A DNA stretch of 64,000 nucleotides, taken from the NCBI GenBank assembly GCA_902801485.1, contig CADCIP010000009.1:1-64000 (forward strand). The letters are read 5' to 3'. Shown here piece by piece: positions 25,604 to 33,832 of this stretch. Source of the DNA: an uncultured Bacteroidales bacterium (GTDB lineage Bacteria > Bacteroidota > Bacteroidia > Bacteroidales > Bacteroidaceae). Numbering within the stretch: the stretch's first letter is position 1; each line of letters starts with the position of its first letter. A program made the translations under genes and the position numbers. Below the pieces are notes generated by a model that worked only from the letters and a program-made list of their open reading frames with translations, ran no database searches and had not been told where the DNA came from.

Positions 25604-25673
25604 TACTTCCGTTCGGAAAAGAAAAGAAAAATATACTTTTCTTTTGCTTTTCTCTCACTTATTCGTAACTTTG
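25604..25673 (+). repeat. Promoter-bearing hairpin repeat upstream of glyS
   Basis: A single copy of the unit arrayed at 3449-3675: CTACTTCCGTTCGG, then the inverted pair AAAAGAAAA (25622-25630) and TTTTCTTTT (25637-25645), then CTCTCACTTATTCG and TAACTTTG. Confidence 0.8.
25643..25673 (+). promoter_or_regulatory. glyS promoter inside the repeat
   Basis: TTTG (25643-25646), a 19-base spacer and TAACTTTG (25666-25673) lie 38 bases before the glyS ATG. The TTTG overlaps the right arm of the hairpin. Confidence 0.75.
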
Positions 25674-25711
25674 CAGCAAAATTAACTATATATAAATAAA
25701 TAAGGTATATT

Positions 25712-27265
25712 ATGGCACAGCAAGAAGATGTTTTCAAAAAGATAGTTTCACACTGTAAGGAGTATGGTTTTGTTTTCCCCAGCAGCGACATTTATGACGG
25801 ACTGGGTGCTGTATATGATTACGGTCAGAACGGTGTGGAGCTGAAGAACAATATTAAGCAATACTGGTGGCAGAGCATGGTGCTGCTACACGAGAATATC
25901 GTGGGTATAGATGCCGCTATCTTTATGCATCCCACCACATGGAAGGCTTCGGGTCACGTTGACGCCTTCAATGACCCCCTCATTGATAACCGCGACTCCA
26001 AAAAGCGCTATCGTGCAGATGTCCTCATCGAGGATCAGCTGGCAAAGTATGAGGATAAAATCCAAAAAGAAATCGAGAAGGCCCAGAAGCGCTTCGGTGA
26101 TGCCTTTGACGAGGCCCAGTTCCGTGCTACCAATGCACGTGTTTTGGAAAACCAGGAGAAATTCGATGCGTTGCACAAGCGCTACCAAGAGGTGATGAAC
26201 GCTGAGGGTGGCATTGATCTGGAGGGCATGAAGCAGATTATCCTGGACGAGGGAATCGTCTGTCCCATCAGCGGGACACGCAACTGGACCGATGTACGTC
26301 AGTTCAACCTGATGTTCAAGACCGAAATGGGTAGCACAGCCGATGGTGCCAGCACCATCTACCTGCGTCCCGAGACAGCTCAGGGTATCTTTGTGAACTA
26401 CCTGAATGTACAGAAAACCGGTCGTATGAAGCTGCCCTTCGGTATTGCCCAGATAGGTAAGGCTTTCCGCAACGAGATTGTTGCCCGACAGTTTATCTTC
26501 CGTATGCGCGAATTCGAACAGATGGAGATGCAGTTCTTTATTAAGCCCGGTACTGAGCTGGACTGGTTTGCCAAATGGAAGGAGACACGTATGAAGTGGC
26601 ATCAGAATCTGGGTTTCGGTGCTGAGAACTATCGTTTTCACGACCACGACAAACTGGCTCATTACGCCAATGCCGCAACAGATATCGAATTCCACATGCC
26701 TTTCGGCTTCAAGGAGGTAGAGGGTATCCATTCGCGTACCAACTTCGACCTGAGTCAGCATGCTAAGTACAGCGGCAAGAAGATTGAATACTTCGACCCC
26801 GAGACCAACGAGAGCTACACCCCATACGTAATAGAAACATCTATCGGTGTGGACCGCATGTTCCTGTCTATTATGTGCCACAGCTATGAGGAGCAGCAGT
26901 TGCCCGACGGTCAGACACGTACTGTACTGCACCTGCCCGCTGCCCTGGCTCCCGTGAAGCTGGCTGTATTCCCTCTGACCAAGAAGGACGGCATGCCTGA
27001 GAAGGCTCAGGAGATTATCAACGACCTGCGTTTCCACTTTAACTGCAAATACGAGGAGAAAGACCAGATAGGCAAGCGCTACCGCCGTATGGATGCCATC
27101 GGCTGCCCCTACTGTGTGACTGTTGACCAACAGACACTTGAGGACAATACCGTAACACTGCGTGACCGCGATACGATGGAACAGCGTCGTGTTGCCATCA
27201 GCGAACTTCGTGGCATTATAGAAGACAAAGTGAACATCACCAGTCTGTTGAAGAAACTGCTTTAA
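25712..27265 (+). CDS. glyS: Glycyl-tRNA synthetase (alpha2, eukaryote-like class II type)
   Basis: A 517-residue cytosolic enzyme that charges tRNA-Gly. The opening VFKKIVSHCKEYGFVFPSSD is that of single-chain GlyRS. Class II motif 2 is seen in AFRNEIVARQFIFRMREFEQ (FRNE..pR.g type) and motif 3 in YVIETSIGVDRMFLSIM. The C-terminal anticodon-binding domain runs from about PAALAPVKLAVFPLTKK to the end. Length is usual for Bacteroidota GlyRS. It is transcribed from a promoter carried on a dispersed repeat and is probably followed in the same transcript by the FKBP lipoprotein and GH43 genes, although 119 bases of microsatellite separate it from the former. Confidence 0.96.
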   Translation: MAQQEDVFKKIVSHCKEYGFVFPSSDIYDGLGAVYDYGQNGVELKNNIKQYWWQSMVLLHENIVGIDAAIFMHPTTWKASGHVDAFNDPLIDNRDSKKRYRADVLIEDQLAKYEDKIQKEIEKAQKRFGDAFDEAQFRATNARVLENQEKFDALHKRYQEVMNAEGGIDLEGMKQIILDEGIVCPISGTRNWTDVRQFNLMFKTEMGSTADGASTIYLRPETAQGIFVNYLNVQKTGRMKLPFGIAQIGKAFRNEIVARQFIFRMREFEQMEMQFFIKPGTELDWFAKWKETRMKWHQNLGFGAENYRFHDHDKLAHYANAATDIEFHMPFGFKEVEGIHSRTNFDLSQHAKYSGKKIEYFDPETNESYTPYVIETSIGVDRMFLSIMCHSYEEQQLPDGQTRTVLHLPAALAPVKLAVFPLTKKDGMPEKAQEIINDLRFHFNCKYEEKDQIGKRYRRMDAIGCPYCVTVDQQTLEDNTVTLRDRDTMEQRRVAISELRGIIEDKVNITSLLKKLL

Positions 27266-27309
27266 GTTGGGTTAGAGGTTAGAGGTTTAGGTGAGAGTTT
27301 AATAGTTGA

Positions 27310-27340
27310 GAGTCTGGAGTCAAGAGTCTGGAGTCAAGAG
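27310..27340. repeat. GAGTCTGGAGTCAA direct repeat
   Basis: Two units of GAGTCTGGAGTCAA plus GAG. The reverse complement occurs at about 38512-38542 after the nagZ-like gene. It belongs to the GAGAGT-type microsatellite family and lies between glyS and the FKBP gene. Confidence 0.75.
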
Positions 27341-27384
27341 GGGGGGGATGTGAAGATGAAAAGTGAAGAGAAAAAAAGTGAAGA

Positions 27385-28065
27385 GTGAAGAGTAAAAAGT
27401 TATTTCCAGTTAATCTGGCCGTGCTAGTAGGACTGGTAGGATTTATTTTTGTTTCCTGCTCGGAGAAGAGCAACGAGTGGGATCCCTATTACAGTTGGCA
27501 AAGCAGAAACGCCCTGTGGTTTGAGCAGGCGGCAGACTCTGCCCGTACCGCTATTGCTGCGGCTAAAGCCCAATACGGCAATGATTGGGAGGTACACTGC
27601 CAGTGGCGAATGTTTAAAAGCCTGCAACGCAGCACAGACTATCCGGGCAAGCTGACAGACAGTATCGTCTGTAAGATAGTAAGGAAGGGACAAGGGACAA
27701 AGGAGATAGATTTTACCAGTCAAGTGCTCCTTCATTACCGAGGCTGGCTGATGCCCTCTGAATACATTTCAGAGAATAACAGCGATAAAGAAACCAAGAT
27801 GGTAGTTTTCAGCCAATCCTATTACGGTGAATTCGACCCTACAACGGCAACACCGATGCAAATGTATGCAGGAGGAGGCATAGAAGGCTTCCAGACAGCG
27901 CTACAGTATATGGTGGAAGGCGACAAGTGGTATGTGTATATTCCGCAGCAGCTGGCATACAAGGCTGAAATACACGATGTTATCCCTGCCTACAGTACCC
28001 TGCTATTCCTTTTAGAAGTTGTAGGCGTATATGATAAATCAAGTGATGTTCCCGATCAGAAATAA
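27385..28065 (+). CDS. FKBP-type peptidyl-prolyl isomerase lipoprotein
   Basis: A 226-residue lipoprotein (FIFVSC) starting at GTG within a GAAGAGTGAAGAGTAAAAAG repeat; no ATG gives the signal peptide. Residues about 85-215 show FKBP elements: VKIVRKGQGTKEID-like opening strand, VLLHYRGWLMPSE, FSQSYYGEF, GGIEGFQTALQYMVEGDKWY with the G.I.G...AL..M..G pattern, the IPQQLAYK strand, IPAYSTLLFLLEVV. It would assist folding at proline bonds on the periplasmic face of a membrane. A gene of this type commonly follows glyS in Bacteroidota. The GH43 gene starts 15 bases later. Confidence 0.85.
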   Translation: MKSKKLFPVNLAVLVGLVGFIFVSCSEKSNEWDPYYSWQSRNALWFEQAADSARTAIAAAKAQYGNDWEVHCQWRMFKSLQRSTDYPGKLTDSIVCKIVRKGQGTKEIDFTSQVLLHYRGWLMPSEYISENNSDKETKMVVFSQSYYGEFDPTTATPMQMYAGGGIEGFQTALQYMVEGDKWYVYIPQQLAYKAEIHDVIPAYSTLLFLLEVVGVYDKSSDVPDQK

Positions 28066-28080
28066 AGAATACCATAATAC

Positions 28081-29613
28081 ATGAAAACAATTATCAGGAG
28101 TTTGACTCTTATTGCATTGTTCATCTTTGCAACAACAATGAAGGGACAGGAAACCTTCACGAACCCAGTTATATGGTCTGATGTACCCGACATGGATGCC
28201 GTTCGCGTAGGTAATGATTATTGGATGGTTTCGACCACCATGCATTTCTCGCCCGGAGCACCCATTATGCACTCTAAGGACCTTGTACACTGGGAAACAG
28301 TGAACTACATCTTCGATACGCTGAACGACAGCCCGAAGAACAACCTGGAAGGCGGTAATGTGTATGGTCGTGGCCAATGGGCTGCCTCGCTGAAATATCA
28401 CAAGGGTAAGTTCTACTGTTTCTTTGGCACAGGTAGCAGGTCGTTCCTCTACAGCACGGCAGACCCACGCAAGAAGTGGGAGATTATCTGGCAAAGCGAC
28501 ACATACTATCACGATGCAGCCTTCTTCATTGACGATGACGACAGGCCCTTTCTCTTTTTTAACGCATCACACATTCAACTGCGCGAATTCTATCCAGACT
28601 TCCGTCCCGGATTCAAGGAAGACGGCGTTAGCTGCGAGGTGGTACATGGGGAACCCAAGGGACTGCTGGAAGGATCGCACGTCTATAAGCATGACGGCAA
28701 ATATTACCTGACCTGCATCTGGTGGCCACGTGGCGGCATCCGCACTCAAGTATGCTTCCGTGCCGACAAGATTGACGGTGACTATGCCAATAACATGAAA
28801 GTTATCCTTTCTGACGATGCAGGGATACGCGGTCGCGGTGTTGCCCAAGGATACTTTATTGACACACCCAATGGTGAATGGTGGAGCATGATGTTCCAGG
28901 ACCACGATGCTGTGGGTCGCATTCCCTACCTGATGCCTTTGCAGTGGAAAGACGGTTGGCCCATGTTGGGCGATGAGAACGGAAAGATTGCCAAGGTACA
29001 GCGCATTCCAGGTGGCGGCAAAAAATGCAAGGAACGTATTTCGGCAAGTGATGAATTCAAAAAAGCAAAGCTTGACATCGTATGGGAATGGAATCACAAT
29101 CCCGATAACAGCCTGTGGTCACTCACAGAACGCAAGGGATTCCTCCGCCTGAAGACCGGTAAGGTTGTGAACAACATCTTTGAAGCACGTAACACACTTA
29201 CCCAAAGAACCTACGGTCCAAAATCGGAAGCCAGCATACGTATCGACATCAGCCAAATGAAGGAAGGCGATCACGCAGGTCTCTCGACCTACTGCTCACA
29301 ACCCGGAACCATAGAGGTTGTAGTGGAGAACGGTGAGCGCTATCTGTTGATGACCGACCGTACAGAAGAAAAAGCCCGCATTGCCATCAATGCAGACGTT
29401 GTTTATCTGCGTGCCAATGCAGATTTTACAACTGATGATGCTATCTTCCTCTTTTCACAGGATGGAAAAGAGTGGAAGCAGTTAGGTAACAGCTTCCACA
29501 TGGTCTTCAACCTGGAACATTTCGTAGGCAATCGCTTTGCTATCTTCAACTATGCTACCAAGCAGAGCGGAGGATGGGTGGATGTAGATTGGTTCCACTT
29601 CTTTAAACGCTAA
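28081..29613 (+). CDS. GH43 beta-xylosidase/alpha-L-arabinofuranosidase
   Basis: A 510-residue exported protein (signal ...TTMKGQ). The five-blade GH43 domain covers about residues 25-320, with the general base D37 (DVPDMDAVRVGNDYWM), the pKa modulator D145 (YYHDAAFF) and the acid E197 (GLLEGSHVY). A beta-sandwich of about 190 residues follows, as in the two-domain GH43 beta-xylosidases. It would act on xylo- or arabinoxylo-oligosaccharides in the periplasm, complementing GH10. It is physically outside the SusC cluster, following the FKBP gene by 15 bases; whether they are co-regulated cannot be told. Sequence after the stop (29614-29718) is a TTAACG-type simple repeat. Confidence 0.9.
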   Translation: MKTIIRSLTLIALFIFATTMKGQETFTNPVIWSDVPDMDAVRVGNDYWMVSTTMHFSPGAPIMHSKDLVHWETVNYIFDTLNDSPKNNLEGGNVYGRGQWAASLKYHKGKFYCFFGTGSRSFLYSTADPRKKWEIIWQSDTYYHDAAFFIDDDDRPFLFFNASHIQLREFYPDFRPGFKEDGVSCEVVHGEPKGLLEGSHVYKHDGKYYLTCIWWPRGGIRTQVCFRADKIDGDYANNMKVILSDDAGIRGRGVAQGYFIDTPNGEWWSMMFQDHDAVGRIPYLMPLQWKDGWPMLGDENGKIAKVQRIPGGGKKCKERISASDEFKKAKLDIVWEWNHNPDNSLWSLTERKGFLRLKTGKVVNNIFEARNTLTQRTYGPKSEASIRIDISQMKEGDHAGLSTYCSQPGTIEVVVENGERYLLMTDRTEEKARIAINADVVYLRANADFTTDDAIFLFSQDGKEWKQLGNSFHMVFNLEHFVGNRFAIFNYATKQSGGWVDVDWFHFFKR

Positions 29614-29616
29614 CGT

Positions 29617-29730
29617 TACGTTAACGAAAACTTTTAGGGTTAAGGTTAGGGTTAACGTTAACGTTTAAAGAGCCAATAGCCAATAGCCTAAGTTCTTCGG
29701 TTATCGTTGACGTTAACGTTATCGTTTAAT
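29617..29730. repeat. TTAACG/TTAGGG-type simple repeats
   Basis: GTTACGTTAACG, then TTAGGGTTAAGGTTAGGG and GTTAACGTTAACGTTT, and GTTGACGTTAACGTTATCG. Similar TTATCGTTAACG blocks lie at about 1461-1521. It fills the gap between the GH43 and kinase genes. Confidence 0.7.
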
Positions 29731-30804
29731 AAAGGCGTTCATTTCCTCCTCATGCGCCTCTATGCTAAGCAGGAGGTGAAGTTGGTTGTTGGCGCGGACA
29801 AAATTGTGTTCCGGATACTGGCATTTCCAATACTTATCGCCACTCAGGTAATCCCACAGGAACCGAACACACTGCATATAGGGGAAGAGCTTCACGGCAT
29901 AGGGCAGGTTGTCTATCTCCACACGAGTCAGGAAACTTGAGGCACTGCTCAGGTAACCTTCTGTAAAAGCCTTGAAGATCTCTATATTGAACTGCACCTT
30001 ATCCATATCAGGACAGTCCTCAGCCACCACATTGGCACCAGTACGCAGAAAATCGCCATAATCGGAGAAGATAAAGTTGGGCATCACCGTATCCAGGTCG
30101 ATAACACAAAGCACATTATCGTCCTTGTCGAACATCATATTGTTGACCTTGGTATCGCAGTGGCACACTCGCTTGGGCAGGATGCCTTCACGTCCCATGC
30201 GCTCAGCCTTGCACATTTCCTCGGCGCGGACTTTTATCTGCCGCAGCATTACCTGCACTTGCGGTTCGCTGACACGTCCTACAGGATCGGCAGCTACCAC
30301 CTCGCGTAACTGCTGCAGACGGAACTCCATGTTGTGAAAATCCTTAATGGTCTCGCCCAACTGAACGGGAATGTCTGCCAACATAGCCTGGAAGTTACCG
30401 AAGGCTTTTCCGGCAGCCCGACTGCTTTCGGGATTCACGGCTTGCTTGGTAATGGCATCAGGAATGAAAATCATGATACGCCAGAATTTTCCATCAACCT
30501 GGGCGTACAACTTCTTGCTGTCGTCCTTTAAGGGAATGAAGGTCAGCACCTTTCGGTCTATATCGTCCTCACCTTTTTCTTCCAGTTTTTTACGGATATG
30601 ACTGGTTACGGCAGCAATATTACGCATAACCATATCCACATCAGGGAAAACAGCATCGTTTACCCGTTGGAGTACATAGTCGGGCTGGTCAGCCTCTGCT
30701 GTCTTTACCTTATAGGTATCATTAATCAGGCCTTCGCCCAAAGGCTTTATCTCACTCACGGTGCCACGAATGGCAAATTTTGCAACAATGTCTTTTAAAT
30801 CCAT
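29719..30804 (-). CDS. NahK-like sugar 1-kinase (aminoglycoside phosphotransferase fold)
   Basis: A 361-residue cytosolic protein of the APH/choline-kinase fold. LGEGLINDTYKV is the nucleotide-binding opening, VCHCDTKVNNMMFD is the Brenner motif (H.D....N) with the catalytic aspartate, and VIDLDTVMP carries the metal-binding D.D. The HCDTKVNN plus IDLDTVM pair is typical of N-acetylhexosamine 1-kinases such as NahK, so anomeric phosphorylation of HexNAc or a related sugar is the best guess; other sugar kinases of this fold are possible. It ends within the TTAACG repeat region and has a CCCGCCG hairpin upstream (30851-30871). Confidence 0.75.
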   Translation of the reverse strand: MDLKDIVAKFAIRGTVSEIKPLGEGLINDTYKVKTAEADQPDYVLQRVNDAVFPDVDMVMRNIAAVTSHIRKKLEEKGEDDIDRKVLTFIPLKDDSKKLYAQVDGKFWRIMIFIPDAITKQAVNPESSRAAGKAFGNFQAMLADIPVQLGETIKDFHNMEFRLQQLREVVAADPVGRVSEPQVQVMLRQIKVRAEEMCKAERMGREGILPKRVCHCDTKVNNMMFDKDDNVLCVIDLDTVMPNFIFSDYGDFLRTGANVVAEDCPDMDKVQFNIEIFKAFTEGYLSSASSFLTRVEIDNLPYAVKLFPYMQCVRFLWDYLSGDKYWKCQYPEHNFVRANNQLHLLLSIEAHEEEMNAFIKR

Positions 30805-30850
30805 GTTTTTTATGTTTTTTAAGTTAATCAGTTTAGTATTTTAAGAGTTT

Positions 30851-30871
30851 CCCGCCGATAAAATCGACGGG
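30851..30871. terminator. CCCGCCG hairpin, copy 1
   Basis: CCCGCCGAT (30851-30859) and ATCGACGGG (30863-30871) pair with one mismatch. It lies just after the stop of the large minus-strand protein and upstream of the kinase. The same element, TTCCCGCCGA-AAAA-CG-CGGGC, occurs at 39700-39720. No T-run follows, so termination is uncertain. Confidence 0.5.
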
Positions 30872-30879
30872 CACTGCAG

Positions 30880-33705
30880 CTATCTGTCTTCCGGCATGCT
30901 TTTACCCGTCAGAAGTGAACCGTCGGAAGCCATTCCCTCCGCACTGATGGCAATCTGAGTAGGTTTACAGTTATTGTAGAACTGTATCTTTGCTGAGCCT
31001 GAGGCATCAAGTTGCAGATTGGGATTCCAATAAAGTGTGCGGCGGTAGTCCTTTGTTTCAGGCAACGGTTTTCTGCTATAGTTAGGCTGATAGAAATCAT
31101 CGGGTGTAGAGAAACCTGGCAGAATATAATAGCGGTCGCGTCTGACGAGACGCTTGCTTTCATCCGTATAAGTACGCAAATCGATGGACACCTCAGGCTG
31201 GTTGCTACCTTCGAAATGTACATCACCCTCTCTACGTGGGCTGTAATCGGTATAGATATATACCTTATCTATATTAGTAAATTTGTTAAACGAATCCTGA
31301 GTCCGGGTAGAGATATTCGAAGTCCATTCAGGCACTGCCCCACCTTCCACATTTGTTTTCTCCTTTGCTTGTTGGAATGTTGATTTTTCAGTTAATCGGT
31401 TCGTATTCAAAAGGATAATCACATCGTACGGGCGGTTCATATTCATATCGCCTATATAGGTACGGGAAACATCGGCTACGAAACGCTGTTGTCCGATGTA
31501 GTAACCCGTACAAAGTCCGGCATCCGATGCCTCATTGAGTGCCGTATAGGCATCAATGACAAAAGCAGGCTTACTGGCATCAAACTTACGCAGCATATTA
31601 TGCTTGGCACCTATGGTAACCTCCTGAAGGGTACGCGACCCATCGTTCAGCCAGTCATCTGCCAAAACACTTCCTTTAGGAGCCTGCGCCAGATGTTCCT
31701 GATACCAGTCGTATGGTTTTACGAATCGCGGGTAAATGGGACATACGCGAACATAAAACTCAGGATAGTTTATATCACCATGTTTAGTCGTCCCCGGCTC
31801 GAACCATGTATGTTTATTATCTTTCCACTTCGTTGTATCAGAAGCAGCCAATTCCATAATACACCCATCAAAGAAGCGTGGACTCTGAATGCTGAACTGT
31901 CCCTTTTTTGTTACCACCTCACCCACTACTCCGTCGGAACCTTCCTCTGTGGGTTTAACAAATTTAGCATGTACCAGCACCTCGTTCTTCAGCGGTCCCT
32001 CGTTCTTGTTGAATCGACCGAAGCCACCATGTAATGTCTCTTTCTCGTTTTTGTCATCAGGTGCAGTGATGTCTGTTTCCTTGTAAAAACGCTCATTTTC
32101 ATCCGATTTCTCCTCAACATCAGGGAGATCAGCATTAGCAGACTTTTCGGCTCCCTCGGCAAATAAGTCCTCGACGTGTTCCGAATGATACTTGTTCACT
32201 TCACCCGTCATCAGCGGTGTCATCTCCGGCATGTGGTTCAGCACAAAAGCACCAGGAGTAGCCATTGTATGCCAGTCATACCTGCGCCAGCCCTGAATCA
32301 TCAGCAAGAGGTCGAGGGCACGCCGGTGCTCGGCATCATCCTTTTCGAAGTAGTATTCAGGCTGTTCCACAAAACCACGAATCTGGCTGCACAGCAGCAT
32401 TTCGGTAAGGATATTACCAGAGTCATAAATATATTCGGTATGAGCAGCATCCCTGATAGCAATACTGATATGTCCGTTGGGATTGTTGGCTTTCACCTGC
32501 AGGCTGACAGGGTCGAAAGGTTGTGTGGGTGCATCATTGAACTCGCTAAAAGTGATGTTTTGGGGTTGTATGTCGTCCTTACGTACAAAGAAAAGACGGT
32601 CGGCATAGATACGTCCCTCTGCATTGAACACTGTAACCTGGCACACACCCGTCTGGAGTTTGTCGGCTGTAAGGGTAACAGAGAGTTGACTGCCTTTCTC
32701 CAGTTCCTGAAAGTCGAGCACCTGGCCTTGGTTCATAATCGTCATGCCCAAAGGTTCGCCGGCCGCAGTTCCAACCAGAGAAAGGTCAACCTTTACCTCC
32801 CTGTTTTCCTGTGTCACCATAATGGCACATCCATCGGTCTCCACCTTTGGCAGATCCTGTTTACCCTGTGTGAACTTCCATGAAAACTGAGCCGTATATT
32901 TTGTTCCGGCAACAGGTATCAACTCCACACTACCACGACCTCGCTGTTCTGTTTTTGCCTCTGCCACCTTATTGCCCGAAGCGTCCACAACAGTCAGCGT
33001 GCCCTCGATGTGCATCCCTTCGTCATCGTTCGCCTCGAATGCTACGCGATTCTTTACACCAGCCACAAGATGTCCTCCTTCAGGATAAAGTCGGACAACA
33101 GCTTTGGGCATCTCTTTATCGGCTTTAAACTGACGGCGCAAGGGACGAAGGGTCATGAAATGATCGAAAGCGCCCGGTTCCCTGGGCTTGTCGAAAACAG
33201 GGAATACCTTACTATAGAGCTTCTCGTAATCCCGGTAATAATCCTTAGCCATCTTTTTGTTGTAAAACCACTTCTCGGCAAAGTCTGTATGCGGATGCTC
33301 AAACTCACCCCAGTTCAACTGCCATCGTGTGTAGGCTCTCAACTCGTAATAACCACCATAAAGCGTGTCGTTCAACACAAAATCGCCATGTGCCTCACCT
33401 CTTTCCAGTTCCAACAGCTGTCGTTGAACCAGATAGCCATCCTGATTGAGCAACTCTACATACAGCACCTTGCTTACCCGGCTGGGAATCCCGTCGCTTC
33501 TTCGCACATAAGCCTTATAAAACAAAGTATCACCCAAGAAGTAACACGTATTGTCGGTATGGATGAAAATCTGTTCCTGTGGGATACTCTTGCCAAACTT
33601 CTGTAAACGGTCGGCCCAACCGTCTAAAGTCGTCGGCATATTAGCCTGAGCCGTCAGGTTCAAGCAAACTAAGTAGCAAATGATAAACGAAAAAATCTTG
33701 TTCAT
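30880..33705 (-). CDS. Large exported protein with MG2-like domain, function unknown
   Basis: The start at 33705 (MNKIFSFIICYL) is chosen; an ATG 30 bases upstream overlaps the -7 box and should not be in the message. The 941-residue product has a signal peptide (...LNLTAQA). Residues about 45-130 resemble an alpha-2-macroglobulin MG2 domain (EQIFIHTDNTCYFLGDTLFYKAYV). Several predicted beta-sandwich segments follow, then a charged stretch near residues 535-575 (SANADLPDVEEKSDENE), and a C-terminal domain (LYWNPNLQLDASGSAKIQFYNNC). Such proteins are widespread in Bacteroidota without known function. The segment LQEVTIGA to DVIILLN weakly recalls a TonB-receptor plug. Periplasmic or outer-membrane location is inferred. 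Confidence 0.7.
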   Translation of the reverse strand: MNKIFSFIICYLVCLNLTAQANMPTTLDGWADRLQKFGKSIPQEQIFIHTDNTCYFLGDTLFYKAYVRRSDGIPSRVSKVLYVELLNQDGYLVQRQLLELERGEAHGDFVLNDTLYGGYYELRAYTRWQLNWGEFEHPHTDFAEKWFYNKKMAKDYYRDYEKLYSKVFPVFDKPREPGAFDHFMTLRPLRRQFKADKEMPKAVVRLYPEGGHLVAGVKNRVAFEANDDEGMHIEGTLTVVDASGNKVAEAKTEQRGRGSVELIPVAGTKYTAQFSWKFTQGKQDLPKVETDGCAIMVTQENREVKVDLSLVGTAAGEPLGMTIMNQGQVLDFQELEKGSQLSVTLTADKLQTGVCQVTVFNAEGRIYADRLFFVRKDDIQPQNITFSEFNDAPTQPFDPVSLQVKANNPNGHISIAIRDAAHTEYIYDSGNILTEMLLCSQIRGFVEQPEYYFEKDDAEHRRALDLLLMIQGWRRYDWHTMATPGAFVLNHMPEMTPLMTGEVNKYHSEHVEDLFAEGAEKSANADLPDVEEKSDENERFYKETDITAPDDKNEKETLHGGFGRFNKNEGPLKNEVLVHAKFVKPTEEGSDGVVGEVVTKKGQFSIQSPRFFDGCIMELAASDTTKWKDNKHTWFEPGTTKHGDINYPEFYVRVCPIYPRFVKPYDWYQEHLAQAPKGSVLADDWLNDGSRTLQEVTIGAKHNMLRKFDASKPAFVIDAYTALNEASDAGLCTGYYIGQQRFVADVSRTYIGDMNMNRPYDVIILLNTNRLTEKSTFQQAKEKTNVEGGAVPEWTSNISTRTQDSFNKFTNIDKVYIYTDYSPRREGDVHFEGSNQPEVSIDLRTYTDESKRLVRRDRYYILPGFSTPDDFYQPNYSRKPLPETKDYRRTLYWNPNLQLDASGSAKIQFYNNCKPTQIAISAEGMASDGSLLTGKSMPEDR

Positions 33706-33732
33706 AATAGGCACATAGTTGTTTAACTCACG

Positions 33733-33740
33733 CAAAGATA
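33733..33740 (-). promoter_or_regulatory. -7 box of the large exported protein gene
   Basis: TATCTTTG on the minus strand. A matching TTTG at the right distance is not seen. A transcript starting about 7 bases downstream would exclude the ATG at 33735 and support the start at 33705. Confidence 0.5.
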
Positions 33741-33832
33741 AGACTTTTTCCTCACATACCCTTGTATAAGCCAGTTTTTTCAGCTATTTTTGCAAAATGG
33801 TTATAGGTTAGAGGTTAAAGACAGTTTGAAAG

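Larger units (their letters stand above)
25130..25711. other. Divergent intergenic region between the SusC cluster and glyS
   Basis: It holds an AT-rich SusC leader (about 140 bases), the SusC promoter (25273-25302), the third GCGTTAGG hairpin (25428-25448), a decayed repeat copy (about 25555-25603) and the promoter-bearing repeat that serves glyS (25604-25673). No small gene was recognised. Confidence 0.7.

Noticed and set aside
25886-27130. 414-codon frame antisense to glyS
   Set aside because: A shadow of glyS: a well-conserved synthetase with proper motifs occupies the other strand.
29635-29665. Telomere-like TTAGGG repeats
   Set aside because: Only a few imperfect hexamers (TTAGGG, TTAAGG, TTAGGG, TTAACG) within a wider TTAACG-type simple repeat; no sign of a replicon end.
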